Positions 1 to 7,651 of a stretch of 9,851 nt of DNA are shown in pieces. The position numbers and the translations under genes are program-made. The notes beneath the pieces were generated by a model, which saw only the letters and a program-made list of their open reading frames with translations, made no database searches and was not told the DNA's origin. Each line of letters starts with the position of its first letter. The first letter of the stretch is position 1. Location: the NCBI GenBank assembly GCA_946479185.1, contig CAMLFF010000097.1:1-9851 (forward strand). Reading direction: 5' to 3'. The DNA comes from an uncultured Sphingobium sp. (lineage in GTDB: Bacteria > Pseudomonadota > Alphaproteobacteria > Sphingomonadales > Sphingomonadaceae).

Positions 1-398
1 AGGCCGGTGATGAGCGGCATCGCGACGAAGAAGATCATGATCACGCCATGCGCGGTGAAAATCTGGTCGTAATGATGGGCGTTGAGGTAGCCCTCCGACC
101 CGCCGAACGCCATTGCCTGCTGGATGCGCATCATGATCGCATCGGCAAAGCCGCGCACGAACATAACAAGGCCCAGGATCATGTACATGATGCCGATGCG
201 CTTATGATCGACGGTGGTGAACCACTCCGTCCAAAGATAGCCCCAGAGCTTGAATTTGGTGAGCAGCGCCAGCGCCGCAACGCCGCCGATGGCGACCACC
301 GCGAACGTCGCGATGAGGATTGGTTCATGCAGCGGGATCGCATCGAGCGAGAGGCGGCCCAGCAGGGCGCTTGTTTCCGTGGCAGACGTGGGTGTCAT
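1..398 (-). CDS. cyoB: Cytochrome bo3 ubiquinol oxidase subunit I (partial, N-terminal 132 residues)
   Basis: Catalytic subunit of the quinol-oxidising, proton-pumping terminal oxidase of the inner membrane; it carries hemes b and o3 and CuB. Only the N-terminus is present, as the gene leaves the window at the left edge. The translation follows E. coli CyoB closely, through HEP near residue 24, [20 protein letters not shown] and [17 protein letters not shown]. Using the known E. coli numbering with an 11-residue offset, the ubiquinone-site residues R71, D75 and H98 correspond to R82, D86 and H109. The low-spin heme b ligand H106 corresponds to H117. The extra 11 N-terminal residues are Thr/Ser/Ala-rich. 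The ATG lies 17 nt after the cyoA stop with a weak purine-rich GAGAG upstream, so the gene is probably translated from the cyoA mRNA. CuB ligands and most helices lie outside the window. Confidence 0.96.
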   Translation of the reverse strand, partial: MTPTSATETSALLGRLSLDAIPLHEPILIATFAVVAIGGVAALALLTKFKLWGYLWTEWFTTVDHKRIGIMYMILGLVMFVRGFADAIMMRIQQAMAFGGSEGYLNAHHYDQIFTAHGVIMIFFVAMPLITG

Positions 399-415
399 GA
401 GGCTCTCGGTGCGGA

Positions 416-1618
416 TCAGGATAGCGGGCGCACGGGCGCGGGCGTTTCGTTCAGTGCGGTGCGCTCGACCGTGAACGGCGTGCGCGGGCGGGAGAGGCCG
501 GCGCCGAGCAGTGGCGCAAGATCGGCGGGCAGGGCGTCGGCTGATTTCACAGGCGCCATCGGCGTCGTGCAGATCGCGCCGACATAGCGCTGGCCCAGAA
601 ATGAGCCGCCGAGCATCGCTGGCTCGCTGCCGCGTGCGGCGAACTTGTCGTAGCTGAGCTGGCGCACATTATAGGTGCCGGCAAGGCCAAGGCCGCCCTT
701 GGCATCAATGGACATCATGTCGTGCATGCACATCTTGCCCGGCTCCACGCACATGTTCACCACGGCATCGAACAGGTTGGGATCGACCGAGGCGAAGTGG
801 CGCACAGGCTCGCGCTCGCTGGGGCGCTCCAGCGCGAGATAGGTTGTGCGGTCGAGCGCCACGCCGCCCTTCTTGGCTTCGCTGGTCCATGTGGCGAATT
901 GCGCTGCGGGCAGGCTCTTCACGGCAAAGCGCATGTTGGAGAAGCCAGCGCCGGAATAATTGGCGGAGAAGCCGATATACTCACCCGGCTTGTTGAACAC
1001 GCCGTGCAGCTTGGTTTCCATGCCGGGCATCGCATAGATTTGGCCAGCCAGCGCAGGGATATAGAAGCTGTTCATCACCGAGGAGGATGAGATGCGGAAG
1101 CGTACGGGGCGATCCACTGGCACGGCAAGCTCGTTGACCGTGGCGATGCCAAGCTCGGGATAGATGAACAGCCATTTCCAATCGAGCGCGACGACGTTGA
1201 CTTCGAGCGGCTTTACACCGGCGGCAATCACTTTGCCGGGGGCCGTGCGCGCGAGTGGGCGATAGGGATCGAGCAGATGCGTGCCGACCCATGTGATCGC
1301 GCCGAGGCAGATGATGATCAGCAGCGGGGCCGCCCAGATCACCAGCTCGAGTTGCGTTGAATGGTCCCAATCCGGCTTGTAGGTCGCGGCTTTATTGGCT
1401 GCACGATAGCGCCAGGCGAACAGGATCGTCAGTGCCATCACCGGCAGGATGATGACGAGCATCAGCAAAGTGGAGACGATGATGAGGTTGCCCTGTTGCT
1501 GGGCAATGTCTCCGGCGGGGTTCAATACCACCAGATCGCAGCCGCCCAACAACGGCACAGCAGCAATTAAGGGAGCGAGCCGAAACCCGGCACAGAATCG
1601 AGGAAAATGCGCAAACAT
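416..1618 (-). CDS. cyoA: Cytochrome bo3 ubiquinol oxidase subunit II, lipoprotein
   Basis: Subunit II of the bo3 quinol oxidase, anchored in the inner membrane with a periplasmic cupredoxin-like domain. The 400-residue product begins with a lipoprotein signal whose lipobox LLGGC places the modified Cys at 27. Two membrane helices follow at about 45-70 and 91-112. The cupredoxin domain spans about 138-235 and includes [12 protein letters not shown] and [19 protein letters not shown]. The CuA ligands of cytochrome c oxidases are absent: the His position reads Asn in VMNSF, and the Cys loop reads YSGAGFSNM. That marks a quinol rather than a cytochrome c oxidase. The protein is longer than E. 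coli CyoA (315 residues) because of a C-terminal extension from about 265, which contains the Cys/Met-rich stretch [15 protein letters not shown]. The start gives a proper signal peptide but has only a weak ribosome binding site. It is first in the operon, divergent from the permease. Confidence 0.95.
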   Translation of the reverse strand: MFAHFPRFCAGFRLAPLIAAVPLLGGCDLVVLNPAGDIAQQQGNLIIVSTLLMLVIILPVMALTILFAWRYRAANKAATYKPDWDHSTQLELVIWAAPLLIIICLGAITWVGTHLLDPYRPLARTAPGKVIAAGVKPLEVNVVALDWKWLFIYPELGIATVNELAVPVDRPVRFRISSSSVMNSFYIPALAGQIYAMPGMETKLHGVFNKPGEYIGFSANYSGAGFSNMRFAVKSLPAAQFATWTSEAKKGGVALDRTTYLALERPSEREPVRHFASVDPNLFDAVVNMCVEPGKMCMHDMMSIDAKGGLGLAGTYNVRQLSYDKFAARGSEPAMLGGSFLGQRYVGAICTTPMAPVKSADALPADLAPLLGAGLSRPRTPFTVERTALNETPAPVRPLS

Positions 1619-1656
1619 AATGGTTCGCCTAAGCCTCTCATGTTGCGGCGCACATA

Positions 1657-1669
1657 GGACATTTTGTCC
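1657..1669. promoter_or_regulatory. Short perfect palindrome upstream of cyoA, candidate operator
   Basis: GGACA-TTT-TGTCC is a perfect 5-bp inverted repeat with a 3-bp spacer. It lies 39-51 bp upstream of the cyoA ATG, where a promoter or operator of the oxidase operon would be expected. I do not recognise a named regulator for this sequence, and no convincing -10/-35 pair for cyoA is visible around it. It could be a chance palindrome. Confidence 0.3.
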
Positions 1670-1732
1670 AATCCCATATGCGCGCTCTATGGCTCAGGGA
1701 GAGATTACGCTGCAGCCCGGCGCGCGCCAAGC

Positions 1733-1774
1733 ATTGATTGATGCCAATTGATTGATGCCAGTTGATTGATGCAC
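1733..1774. repeat. Three tandem copies of a 14-bp unit in the cyoA/permease divergent region
   Basis: The unit (A/G)TTGATTGATGCCA occurs at 1733-1746 and 1747-1760, and as a slightly changed third copy at 1761-1774 ending GCAC. The first two copies are identical. The array sits between the divergent starts of cyoA and the permease. Each copy contains TTGAT, the half-site of FNR/FixK-type regulators. Copy 1 reads TTGAT-TGAT-GCCAA, a partial match to TTGAT-N4-ATCAA. The third copy supplies the TTGATG of a possible permease promoter. The repeat is seen directly; a role as an operator array is inferred, and replication slippage without function is the alternative. Confidence 0.75.
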
Positions 1775-1794
1775 GCGGTGCGACCAGCTATGTT
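1766..1794 (+). promoter_or_regulatory. Possible sigma-70-type promoter of the permease gene
   Basis: TTGATG (1766-1771) and TATGTT (1789-1794) are separated by 17 bp, with four of six matches in each box. Transcription would start near 1801, leaving about 20 nt before the ATG at 1822. The -35 box lies in the third 14-bp repeat, so a protein bound to the repeats could affect it. The match is weak. Confidence 0.3.
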
Positions 1795-1821
1795 GCCAGA
1801 GAATATAGGCCTTTTGATCCG

Positions 1822-3147
1822 ATGACCTCAGAGACTGCCCCGATCACCAAGCTCGAGCAGGATGCCCTCAATCTGCACGATGACGGGCACAAGATTGCGC
1901 CGTCCGAGATTGCGATTGGCGTCATCATCGGGCGCACATCTGAGTTTTTCGACTTTTTCGTTTATGCCATCGCATCGGTGCTGGTGTTTCCCAGCCTGTT
2001 CTTCCCTTTTACCGATCCGCTGAGCGGCACGCTCTGGTCTTTCGCCATCTTCGCGCTCGCCTTCATGGCGCGGCCCGTGGGGACGATGATTTTCACGGCG
2101 ATCAATCGCGCTTATGGGCGCGGAGCCAAGCTGACCATCGCGCTGTTTCTGCTGGGTGGCTCGACGGCGTCCATCGCCTTCCTGCCGGGTTATGAAACGC
2201 TGGGCATGAACGCCGTGCTGCTGCTGGCGCTGCTGCGCATGGGGCAGGGCGTGGCGCTGGGTGGCTCATGGGATGGGCTGGCCTCACTGCTCGCGCTCAA
2301 CGCGCCGGAGGGCAAGCGTGGCTGGTATGCCATGATTCCGCAATTGGGCGCGCCGTTGGGGCTGATTGTGGCGAGCCTGCTCTTCATGTTCCTCATTTCC
2401 GCACTGCCTGCCGAGGATTTTCTCAGCTGGGGCTGGCGCTATCCCTTCTTTGTCGCCTTCGCGATCAATGTGGTGGCGCTGTTTTCGCGGCTGCGCATCG
2501 TGGTGACGCCGCAATATACCGAGTTGCTGGACGAGCAGGATCTGCGCCCTGCGCGCATCCTCGATACGGTGCGGACCGAGTGGCGGATCATCCTTGCCGG
2601 TGCCTTTGCGCCGCTCGCGAGCTTTGCGATGTTCCACATGGTCACGGTGTTTCCGCTCTCCTGGGTGTTCCTCTTCACGGAGGAAAGCCCAGTGCGCTTT
2701 TTGGGGATCGAGGCGATTGCGGCGGCGTTCGGCGTGGGGGCTATCGTGGCATCGGGCTATCTGGCGGACAGGGTCGGGCGGCGGACCGTGCTTGGCTTTA
2801 CGGCGGCGGCCATCGCGGCATTCAGCGGCTTTGCGCCGCAATTGCTGGAGGCAGGCGAGCTTGGCGAATCCGCCTTCATGTTCGTGGGCTTCATCCTGCT
2901 GGGGCTGGCATTTGGGCAGTCGTCCGGCGCGCTGTCATCTGGTTTTGCGGCGGGCAAGCGCTATACCGGCTCAGCGCTGACGTCCGATCTTGCATGGCTG
3001 TTCGGCGCGGGGTTCGCGCCGATGGCGGCGCTGTGGCTTTCGAGCGAATGGGGCTTGCTGGCGGCAGGCGCCTATCTGCTTTCGGGCGCGATCGGCACGC
3101 TTGCGGCTTTGGGCATCAACCGGAACCTTGCCCGCTCAATCGACTGA
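1822..3147 (+). CDS. MFS permease, metabolite:H+ symporter (MHS)-like
   Basis: An inner-membrane secondary transporter of the major facilitator superfamily, most like the MHS group (the family of ProP and shikimate or citrate symporters). The 441-residue product has about 12 hydrophobic segments. Helix 1 carries the acidic motif SEFFDFF at 40-46. RMGQG at 139-143 with GGSWDG at 147-152 stands where MHS proteins usually have RxxQG and GGEW. ADRVGRR at 315-321 is the loop 8-9 signature. The matching loop 2-3 signature is degenerate, reading NRAYGRG at 95-101. The ATG at 1822 is chosen because an upstream in-frame TTG at 1762 lies inside the tandem repeats with no ribosome binding site, and would add 20 residues unlike a transporter N-terminus. 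AGG at 1807-1809 is a weak binding site. The gene is divergent from cyoA and converges on nhaA. The substrate cannot be read from the sequence. Confidence 0.88.
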   Translation: MTSETAPITKLEQDALNLHDDGHKIAPSEIAIGVIIGRTSEFFDFFVYAIASVLVFPSLFFPFTDPLSGTLWSFAIFALAFMARPVGTMIFTAINRAYGRGAKLTIALFLLGGSTASIAFLPGYETLGMNAVLLLALLRMGQGVALGGSWDGLASLLALNAPEGKRGWYAMIPQLGAPLGLIVASLLFMFLISALPAEDFLSWGWRYPFFVAFAINVVALFSRLRIVVTPQYTELLDEQDLRPARILDTVRTEWRIILAGAFAPLASFAMFHMVTVFPLSWVFLFTEESPVRFLGIEAIAAAFGVGAIVASGYLADRVGRRTVLGFTAAAIAAFSGFAPQLLEAGELGESAFMFVGFILLGLAFGQSSGALSSGFAAGKRYTGSALTSDLAWLFGAGFAPMAALWLSSEWGLLAAGAYLLSGAIGTLAALGINRNLARSID

Positions 3148-3154
3148 GGCGGGC
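3130..3154. terminator. Bidirectional hairpin covering both convergent stop codons
   Basis: GCCCGC-TCA at 3130-3138 pairs with TGA-G-GCGGGC at 3145-3154. This gives a 9-bp, mostly GC stem with one bulged G and a 6-nt loop. The arms contain the stop codons of both convergent genes: permease TGA at 3145-3147 and nhaA TGA, read on the minus strand, at 3136-3138. Neither side has a clear T-run, so it may act as an mRNA 3'-end stabiliser or a Rho-assisted stop rather than a classic intrinsic terminator. Confidence 0.5.
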
Positions 3155-4365
3155 CTGATCTCAGTCCCGAAGCGATCGGTTGGTGGTGCGAAGCGCAACA
3201 CCAGCCAGCCGAGCAGACCGGCGATGAGCGAGCCTGCCAATATGCCGATCTTCACCTCTTCCTGAATGAGCGGGCTGTTGGCAAAGGCGAGCAGGCCGAT
3301 GAACAGGCTCATGGTGAAGCCGATGCCGCATAGGAGCGAGATGCCGAGCAATTGCCGCACGCTGGCGCCCATCGGCATGTCCGCAAAGCCGAGGCGGATG
3401 ACGAGATAGGCACTGCCGAACACGCCGATCAGCTTGCCGACCAGCAGACCCAGCGCCACGCCGAGCGTGAGATGATCGGTCAGCACCTCAGCGGTGAGGC
3501 CGGTGAAGGAGACGCCCGCATTGGCAAAGCCGAAGATGGGGATGATGAGGAAGGTCACCCAGCCGTGCATCCTGTGTTCCAGCCGGTGAAGCGGCGAGGC
3601 GACCTCATCATCCAGCCCGCCGGGCTTGAAGCGCAGGGGGATGGTGAGCGCGAGCAGCACGCCCGCGATGGTCGCGTGCACGCCAGAGCGCAGCACCAGA
3701 TACCAGAGGATCGCGCCGACGATCATATAGGGGATGAGGCGCAGCACGCCCATGCGGTTCATGATGATGAGGATGGCGAGCGCAACGGCGGACAGGCCAA
3801 GATAGAAGAGTGAGAGACTGCCCGTGTAGAAGAGCGCGATGATGACGACGGCGCCCAGATCATCGATGATCGCCAGTGCGGTGAGGAAGATTTTGAGCGA
3901 GGTCGGCACGCGGTTGCCGAGCAGTGACAGCACGCCGAGCGCGAAGGCGATGTCCGTCGCCGCCGGGATTGCCCAGCCGCGCACGGTTACGGGGTCGCTG
4001 TAGTTGAAGAGTAGGAACACGAGCGCGGGCATGGTCATGCCGCCAAGCGCGGCGACGCCGGGGAGGATGCGGCGGTTCCAGGTGGCGAGCTGCCCGTCCA
4101 GCATCTCGCGCTTGATCTCCAGCCCGACCAGCAGGAAGAAGCCGGCCATCAGCGCATCATTGATCCAGTGGATGACGCTGAGCGGGCCGAGATAGCTGCT
4201 CAGCACGCTGAAATAGGTGGGCGCGAGGATGGAGTTGGCGACCACAAGCGCGAGCGCGGCGGCGCCCATCAGGATCAGCCCGCCAGAGGCAGAACTGTCA
4301 AGAAATGCGCGGAGCATCGAGAAGGGGCGATTGGGATGACTATGCGTTGCGTCATGCGAAGACAT
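3136..4365 (-). CDS. nhaA: Na+/H+ antiporter NhaA
   Basis: Inner-membrane electrogenic antiporter that exports Na+ (and Li+) in exchange for protons, serving salt tolerance and pH homeostasis. The 409-residue product matches the family in length and along its whole course. Family residues are in place: D138 in ATDIAFALG (E. coli D133), the pair D168-D169 in AIIDDLGAV (D163-D164, ion binding), K311 in GKLIGVFG (K300), and H230 in [10 protein letters not shown] (the pH-linked H225). GLEIKRE lies at 81-87. The ATG at 4365 is preceded by a good AGGAG at 4371-4375 with 5-nt spacing. An in-frame GTG at 4437 would add 24 residues encoded by an inverted-repeat region and is rejected. The last 12 nt overlap the convergent permease gene. 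A structured leader and a likely promoter lie directly upstream, so ion- or stress-dependent control is plausible. Confidence 0.97.
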   Translation of the reverse strand: MSSHDATHSHPNRPFSMLRAFLDSSASGGLILMGAAALALVVANSILAPTYFSVLSSYLGPLSVIHWINDALMAGFFLLVGLEIKREMLDGQLATWNRRILPGVAALGGMTMPALVFLLFNYSDPVTVRGWAIPAATDIAFALGVLSLLGNRVPTSLKIFLTALAIIDDLGAVVIIALFYTGSLSLFYLGLSAVALAILIIMNRMGVLRLIPYMIVGAILWYLVLRSGVHATIAGVLLALTIPLRFKPGGLDDEVASPLHRLEHRMHGWVTFLIIPIFGFANAGVSFTGLTAEVLTDHLTLGVALGLLVGKLIGVFGSAYLVIRLGFADMPMGASVRQLLGISLLCGIGFTMSLFIGLLAFANSPLIQEEVKIGILAGSLIAGLLGWLVLRFAPPTDRFGTEIRPASVD

Positions 4366-4447
4366 GAAGGCTCCTGAAGAATACGGTTGGACCGGTTCTC
4401 CGTATTCGGAAGCCGAACTTCCGGGCGCACGCAGCACACGCCGTGCG
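4366..4447 (-). promoter_or_regulatory. Structured 5' leader of nhaA, candidate cation riboswitch
   Basis: Read as nhaA mRNA, the roughly 80 nt before the start codon can form three successive stems. The first is CGCACG/CGUGCG (4442-4447 with 4426-4431). The second is CGGAAG-UUCGG-CUUCCG (4418-4423 with 4407-4412). The third is GAAUACGG/CCGUAUUC (4400-4407 with 4379-4386) around a 13-nt loop containing ACCGGU. The third stem ends 3 nt before the Shine-Dalgarno AGGAG. Stem 2 competes with the overlapping pairing UUCGG/CCGAA (4405-4409 with 4413-4417), which suggests switching. The known nhaA-I and nhaA-II RNA motifs, reported as Li+ riboswitches, occupy this position upstream of nhaA in proteobacteria. 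I cannot confirm a match to their consensus by eye. Confidence 0.4.
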
Positions 4448-4451
4448 GATC

Positions 4452-4479
4452 ACTCTAGATTTGTGGCTGCCTAAGTCAA
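4452..4479 (-). promoter_or_regulatory. Probable sigma-70-type promoter of nhaA
   Basis: On the minus strand TTGACT (4474-4479, five of six matches) is followed after 16 bp by TAGAGT (4452-4457, four of six). Transcription would begin near 4445, producing the structured leader just upstream of nhaA. The -35 box overlaps the arm and loop of the hairpin that ends the preceding operon, so terminator and promoter share DNA. Confidence 0.5.
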
Positions 4480-4494
4480 ACGCATTAGGCAGCC
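4465..4494 (-). terminator. Strong hairpin ending the katE operon
   Basis: GGCTGCCTAA (4465-4474) and TTAGGCAGCC (4485-4494) form a perfect 10-bp inverted repeat with a 10-nt loop, extendable outward by G-U, G-C and A-U pairs. In minus-strand sense it begins at the TAA stop of the 79-residue gene, so the stop codon is part of the stem. The downstream side is A-rich rather than a U-run, so an intrinsic terminator is likely but not textbook; it may mainly protect the mRNA 3' end. Confidence 0.6.
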
Positions 4495-4724
4495 GCAGCG
4501 CTTTGCTGCACTTCGCTGGGGAAAGTGGGAGCGTCCCGGCCCATCGTCCAGTTCTTGCCCATTCGCACCATCGGGTTGGGGGCGCACCAGATTTCGCCGC
4601 TTTCGCTCAGCGCCGTCACCCAGATAAGATTATGCTCCTGACCATAATCGATCACGCCAATGGCATAGCCATCGCCCTTGCCGATGACCTTGAGCGGAAT
4701 GGGTGGATTGAGCTGCGTGAACAT
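4485..4724 (-). CDS. Small protein of unknown function, third gene of the catalase operon
   Basis: I do not recognise a characterised function. The 79-residue product is soluble-looking, without a signal peptide or membrane segment. It opens with LNPPIPLKVIGKGDGYAIGV, continues with IDYGQEHNLIWV and SGEIWCAPNP, then VRMGKNWTMGR, and ends in an Ala-rich tail. The alternating hydrophobic pattern suggests a small beta-rich fold. From memory, similar short proteins with LNPPIPL and EHNLIWV patterns occur in proteobacteria and phages as hypothetical proteins; I cannot verify this here. The start has a good AGGAAAGA about 10 nt upstream. It lies 16 nt after the hemerythrin gene and runs into the terminator hairpin, so it is probably co-transcribed with katE and the hemerythrin gene. 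It is real-looking but unassigned. Confidence 0.8.
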   Translation of the reverse strand: MFTQLNPPIPLKVIGKGDGYAIGVIDYGQEHNLIWVTALSESGEIWCAPNPMVRMGKNWTMGRDAPTFPSEVQQSAAAA

Positions 4725-4740
4725 GAGCGGTCTTTCCTGA

Positions 4741-5355
4741 TCAGTCCTTGAGCTTGATCTTTTTCTCGATTTCCACGTCGGCTTTTTCCGCCTGCTTGCG
4801 TGTGCTGAACACGCTGCGCATATGCTTGAGATCGGCTGGCGTGAGGATTTCCTCGGCGGCCTCGAACTGCTCCTGTTCTTCCTCGCGGATATGATGGAGA
4901 TATTCCTCCTTCAAATCGGCAAAGCGCTTCATCCAGGCCGAGGAGGCCATGTCCCGCGCGGCGAGATCGGCGAGCATGTCGTCAATCTCCTTATGCTCGG
5001 AGACAGCATGGCGGGCGGTATCCGTCGTTTCGGGATTGCGCATCACGGTCGACCAGAGCGCCTGTTCCTCGGCAGCGGCATGGGATTTGAGCTCCCTCGT
5101 CAGCTCAAGGAACAGCGTCTCCCTGTCCGCCGACTTGCCCTTGGTCTCCTCGATCATGGCGAAGAGCGCGCGGTGCCGGTCATGATCCTGCACCAGCCGC
5201 CCGAACACATCGGGATTGCCCCGGAACTTGGTGGCCGGGGTGCTGCCAATCCGCGCGTTGAGGTCTGGCGCCAGCGCCTTGGCGGAAGCGATGGCCTCCG
5301 CCTTGGCGCGTTCGGCGGAGGGCTTTTCGATTGTCGCTATGTCCAGCTTTGCCAT
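4741..5355 (-). CDS. Hemerythrin HHE-domain protein
   Basis: A four-helix-bundle diiron protein of the hemerythrin/HHE family. Members bind O2 or NO, or take part in iron and oxidative-stress handling; the role here is not known. In the 204-residue form, candidate metal ligands are His in LVQDHDRHRALF (residues 58 and 61), the HAAAE motif (H92, E96), H121 in VSEHKEIDD, and the second HxxxE in HHIREEE (H155, E159). This is the complete H, HxxxE, H, HxxxE pattern. A 40-residue Ala/Lys-rich N-terminus and a Lys-rich tail flank the domain. Two adjacent ATGs exist at 5358 and 5355. AGGAG at 5362-5366 is 3 nt from the first and 6 nt from the second, so 5355 is preferred. That binding site touches the katE stop codon at 5366, which suggests translational coupling to the catalase. 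Confidence 0.9.
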   Translation of the reverse strand: MAKLDIATIEKPSAERAKAEAIASAKALAPDLNARIGSTPATKFRGNPDVFGRLVQDHDRHRALFAMIEETKGKSADRETLFLELTRELKSHAAAEEQALWSTVMRNPETTDTARHAVSEHKEIDDMLADLAARDMASSAWMKRFADLKEEYLHHIREEEQEQFEAAEEILTPADLKHMRSVFSTRKQAEKADVEIEKKIKLKD

Positions 5356-5365
5356 CATTTGCTCC

Positions 5366-7552
5366 TTATGCGAGATCGCGCACCTTGGGCTCGCGCGCCC
5401 AATGGCGCATCACACCGGTTTCCATGAAGGATTCGATCGGCACCACGCCATCGTCCGGCTCGACATTGGCCTTATCGAGCAGGATCTGCGTGCCCTTGCA
5501 GTGGGCGATGGTCTTGCAATGCGCAAAGGCATCCATGAACCACTGGATAGCCGCGCCATCCTTGGTCAGCTTCTGCGCCTGATCGGGCATCAGGATGGAG
5601 GCCACTGCATCGAACAGCACGGATGGCGAACCGGCAAGCTGGCCATCAGCCTTCAATGTGCCGCCCTTCACCTTGATGCCGCCCACCTTGGGCGCCACGA
5701 GGAAGGCGGTGCCGCCCGCGCCCTGGATATCCGCGACCAGCGTATCGATCATGGCCTTGTCCGACCCTTCGCCGAACAGGATGCCGACCTTGCGGCCCTT
5801 GAGCGTATCCTTGGCCTGCTTCTGGATAGACAGCGCGTCGGACACGTCCATGTCGATCGGTTCTTTGGCGGCCTTGGCTTTCTCGGGCAGAGGCATTGCC
5901 AGACCATCGGCCACGCGGCTGGCCAGATCTTCATCGATATTGCGCAGGCGAGAGATGACCCGCTCGCGGATATGCTCAAGCTGCACCTTGGAAAGCTCGA
6001 ACACGATGGCCGAGGCAATATGCGCCTGCTCGTTCGCCGTTTGCGAGCGAAAGAAGAGGCGTGCCTGGCTGTAATGATCCGCGAATAGCTCGGCGCGAAC
6101 GCGAAGCTTCTCCGAGGGATCGTTGCGCTCGGCATTCTCAGCGAATGAGGTGAAGCCAGTTTCCGGGCAGGCGCGCGGGCCGCCATCTTCGCCAGCATCT
6201 GCGAGGCTGTTCGGCTCATAATTGGCGCGGCCGGTGGGCACCATCGTCTGCATCATGCCGTCCCGCTGGAAGTTGTGGAACGGGCATTTGGGCGCATTGA
6301 TGGGGATCTGGTGGAAATTGGTCGTGCCGAGGCGCGACTTTTGCGTGTCCAGATAAGAGAAGAGACGGCCCTGCAGCAGCGGATCATTGGTGAAATCAAT
6401 GCCGGGAATGATGTTGGTCGGCAGGAAGGCAACCTGCTCGGTTTCGGCGAAGAAATTATCCACGTTACGATTGAGCGTCATGCGGCCAACCAGCTGCACG
6501 GGAATGACTTCCTCGGGGATCAGCTTGGTCGCATCGAGCACATCATAGGGTTGCTGCGCTGCCCATTCCTCATCAAATATCTGCACGCCGAGATCCCATT
6601 GCGGGAAGTCGCCGTTGGCAATGGCTTCGAACAGATCGCGACGGTGGAAATCCGGGTCGGCACCAGCGATCTTGACGGCTTCATCCCATGTGAGGGATTC
6701 CAGGCCAAGCACGGGCTTCCAGTGGAATTTGACGAACTTGCCTTCGCCCGCGGCGTTCACGAAGCGGAAGCTGTGGACGCCAAAGCCTTCGATCATGCGG
6801 AATGAGCGCGGGATAGCGCGATCCGACATGGCCCACATGATCATGTGCATGGATTCCGGCATCAAGCCGATGAAATCCCAGAAGGTGTCATGGGCTGAGG
6901 CCGCCTGCGGATAGCCGCGATCGGCCTCCATCTTCACGCTATGAACAAGATCGGGGAATTTGATCGCATCCTGAATGAAGAAGACCGGGATGTTGTTGCC
7001 GACCAGATCCCAATTGCCGCTATCGGTGTAGAGCTTCACCGCAAAGCCTCGCACATCGCGCGGCGTGTCGATAGAACCTGCGCCACCGGCGACAGTGGAG
7101 AAGCGCACGAACACCGGGCAGCTTGCGCCGACTTCCTGGAAGATCGAGGCTTTGGTGAGCTCAGGAATCGCCTTAGTGCATTCGAATACGCCATGCGCGC
7201 CCGATCCACGAGCGTGGACGATGCGCTCAGGAATACGCTCATGATCGAAGTGGAAGATCTTCTCGCGCAGGATGAAATCTTCGAGCAGCGCCGGACCGCG
7301 CTCGCCGGCCTTCAGGCTGTTCTGATTATCCGCAATGCGATGACCGAAATTGTCGGTGAGGTGCGCGACGCCGTCGCTATGGTCGCCGCTTTCGGAAATG
7401 TTCTGGTGCGTTTCGCCACCGGCGCCGATGGTGGTCTCGACCTTGGTCTGGCCGCTTCCGGGCGCATGATCGGCAAGGCTATTATCAAGGCTAGGTGATG
7501 CAGAGCTATTATCGACGCTGGGCGATATATTGCCCTTGCTGTTCTTAGCCAT
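5366..7552 (-). CDS. katE: Large-subunit (clade 2) heme catalase, KatE/HPII type
   Basis: Cytoplasmic monofunctional catalase that dismutates H2O2 to water and O2. The 728 residues are close to E. coli HPII (753), with the same order: N-terminal arm, catalase core from about 65 to 545, and a C-terminal flavodoxin/amidotransferase-like domain from about 585. With a constant offset of 15 from HPII numbering, the distal His is H113 in RIVHARG, the distal Asn is N186 in GNNIPVFF, and the proximal heme ligand is Y400 in [10 protein letters not shown], with R396. The His that HPII cross-links to this Tyr (H392) is Leu here (FLPTN, residue 377). The first 35 residues are low-complexity, with an internal duplication [17 protein letters not shown]. 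The ATG has GGGAG 8 nt upstream. It heads an operon with the hemerythrin gene and a small gene, behind an EcfG-like promoter. Confidence 0.97.
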   Translation of the reverse strand: MAKNSKGNISPSVDNSSASPSLDNSLADHAPGSGQTKVETTIGAGGETHQNISESGDHSDGVAHLTDNFGHRIADNQNSLKAGERGPALLEDFILREKIFHFDHERIPERIVHARGSGAHGVFECTKAIPELTKASIFQEVGASCPVFVRFSTVAGGAGSIDTPRDVRGFAVKLYTDSGNWDLVGNNIPVFFIQDAIKFPDLVHSVKMEADRGYPQAASAHDTFWDFIGLMPESMHMIMWAMSDRAIPRSFRMIEGFGVHSFRFVNAAGEGKFVKFHWKPVLGLESLTWDEAVKIAGADPDFHRRDLFEAIANGDFPQWDLGVQIFDEEWAAQQPYDVLDATKLIPEEVIPVQLVGRMTLNRNVDNFFAETEQVAFLPTNIIPGIDFTNDPLLQGRLFSYLDTQKSRLGTTNFHQIPINAPKCPFHNFQRDGMMQTMVPTGRANYEPNSLADAGEDGGPRACPETGFTSFAENAERNDPSEKLRVRAELFADHYSQARLFFRSQTANEQAHIASAIVFELSKVQLEHIRERVISRLRNIDEDLASRVADGLAMPLPEKAKAAKEPIDMDVSDALSIQKQAKDTLKGRKVGILFGEGSDKAMIDTLVADIQGAGGTAFLVAPKVGGIKVKGGTLKADGQLAGSPSVLFDAVASILMPDQAQKLTKDGAAIQWFMDAFAHCKTIAHCKGTQILLDKANVEPDDGVVPIESFMETGVMRHWAREPKVRDLA

Positions 7553-7651
7553 CCAGATGTCTCCCGGTCATTTAAGCTGATTGCGGAAGAGCGGTCATCG
7601 ACGGCGAGCGTTTAACCCTAACCTATGATGAACACTCGCCGCTTCAGGGCA

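Noticed and set aside
1762..1821. TTG start of the permease within the tandem repeats
   Set aside because: No ribosome binding site, and the added residues resemble no transporter N-terminus. The ATG at 1822 fits better.
2268..3158. Plus-strand open frame of 296 residues in another frame of the permease
   Set aside because: Gly/Ala/Arg-rich frame-shifted reading of a GC-rich gene. The permease frame has intact helices and motifs throughout, so no frameshift is needed.
4366..4437. GTG-initiated extension of nhaA by 24 residues
   Set aside because: It would translate the inverted-repeat leader. The ATG at 4365 has a strong Shine-Dalgarno and yields the usual NhaA N-terminus.
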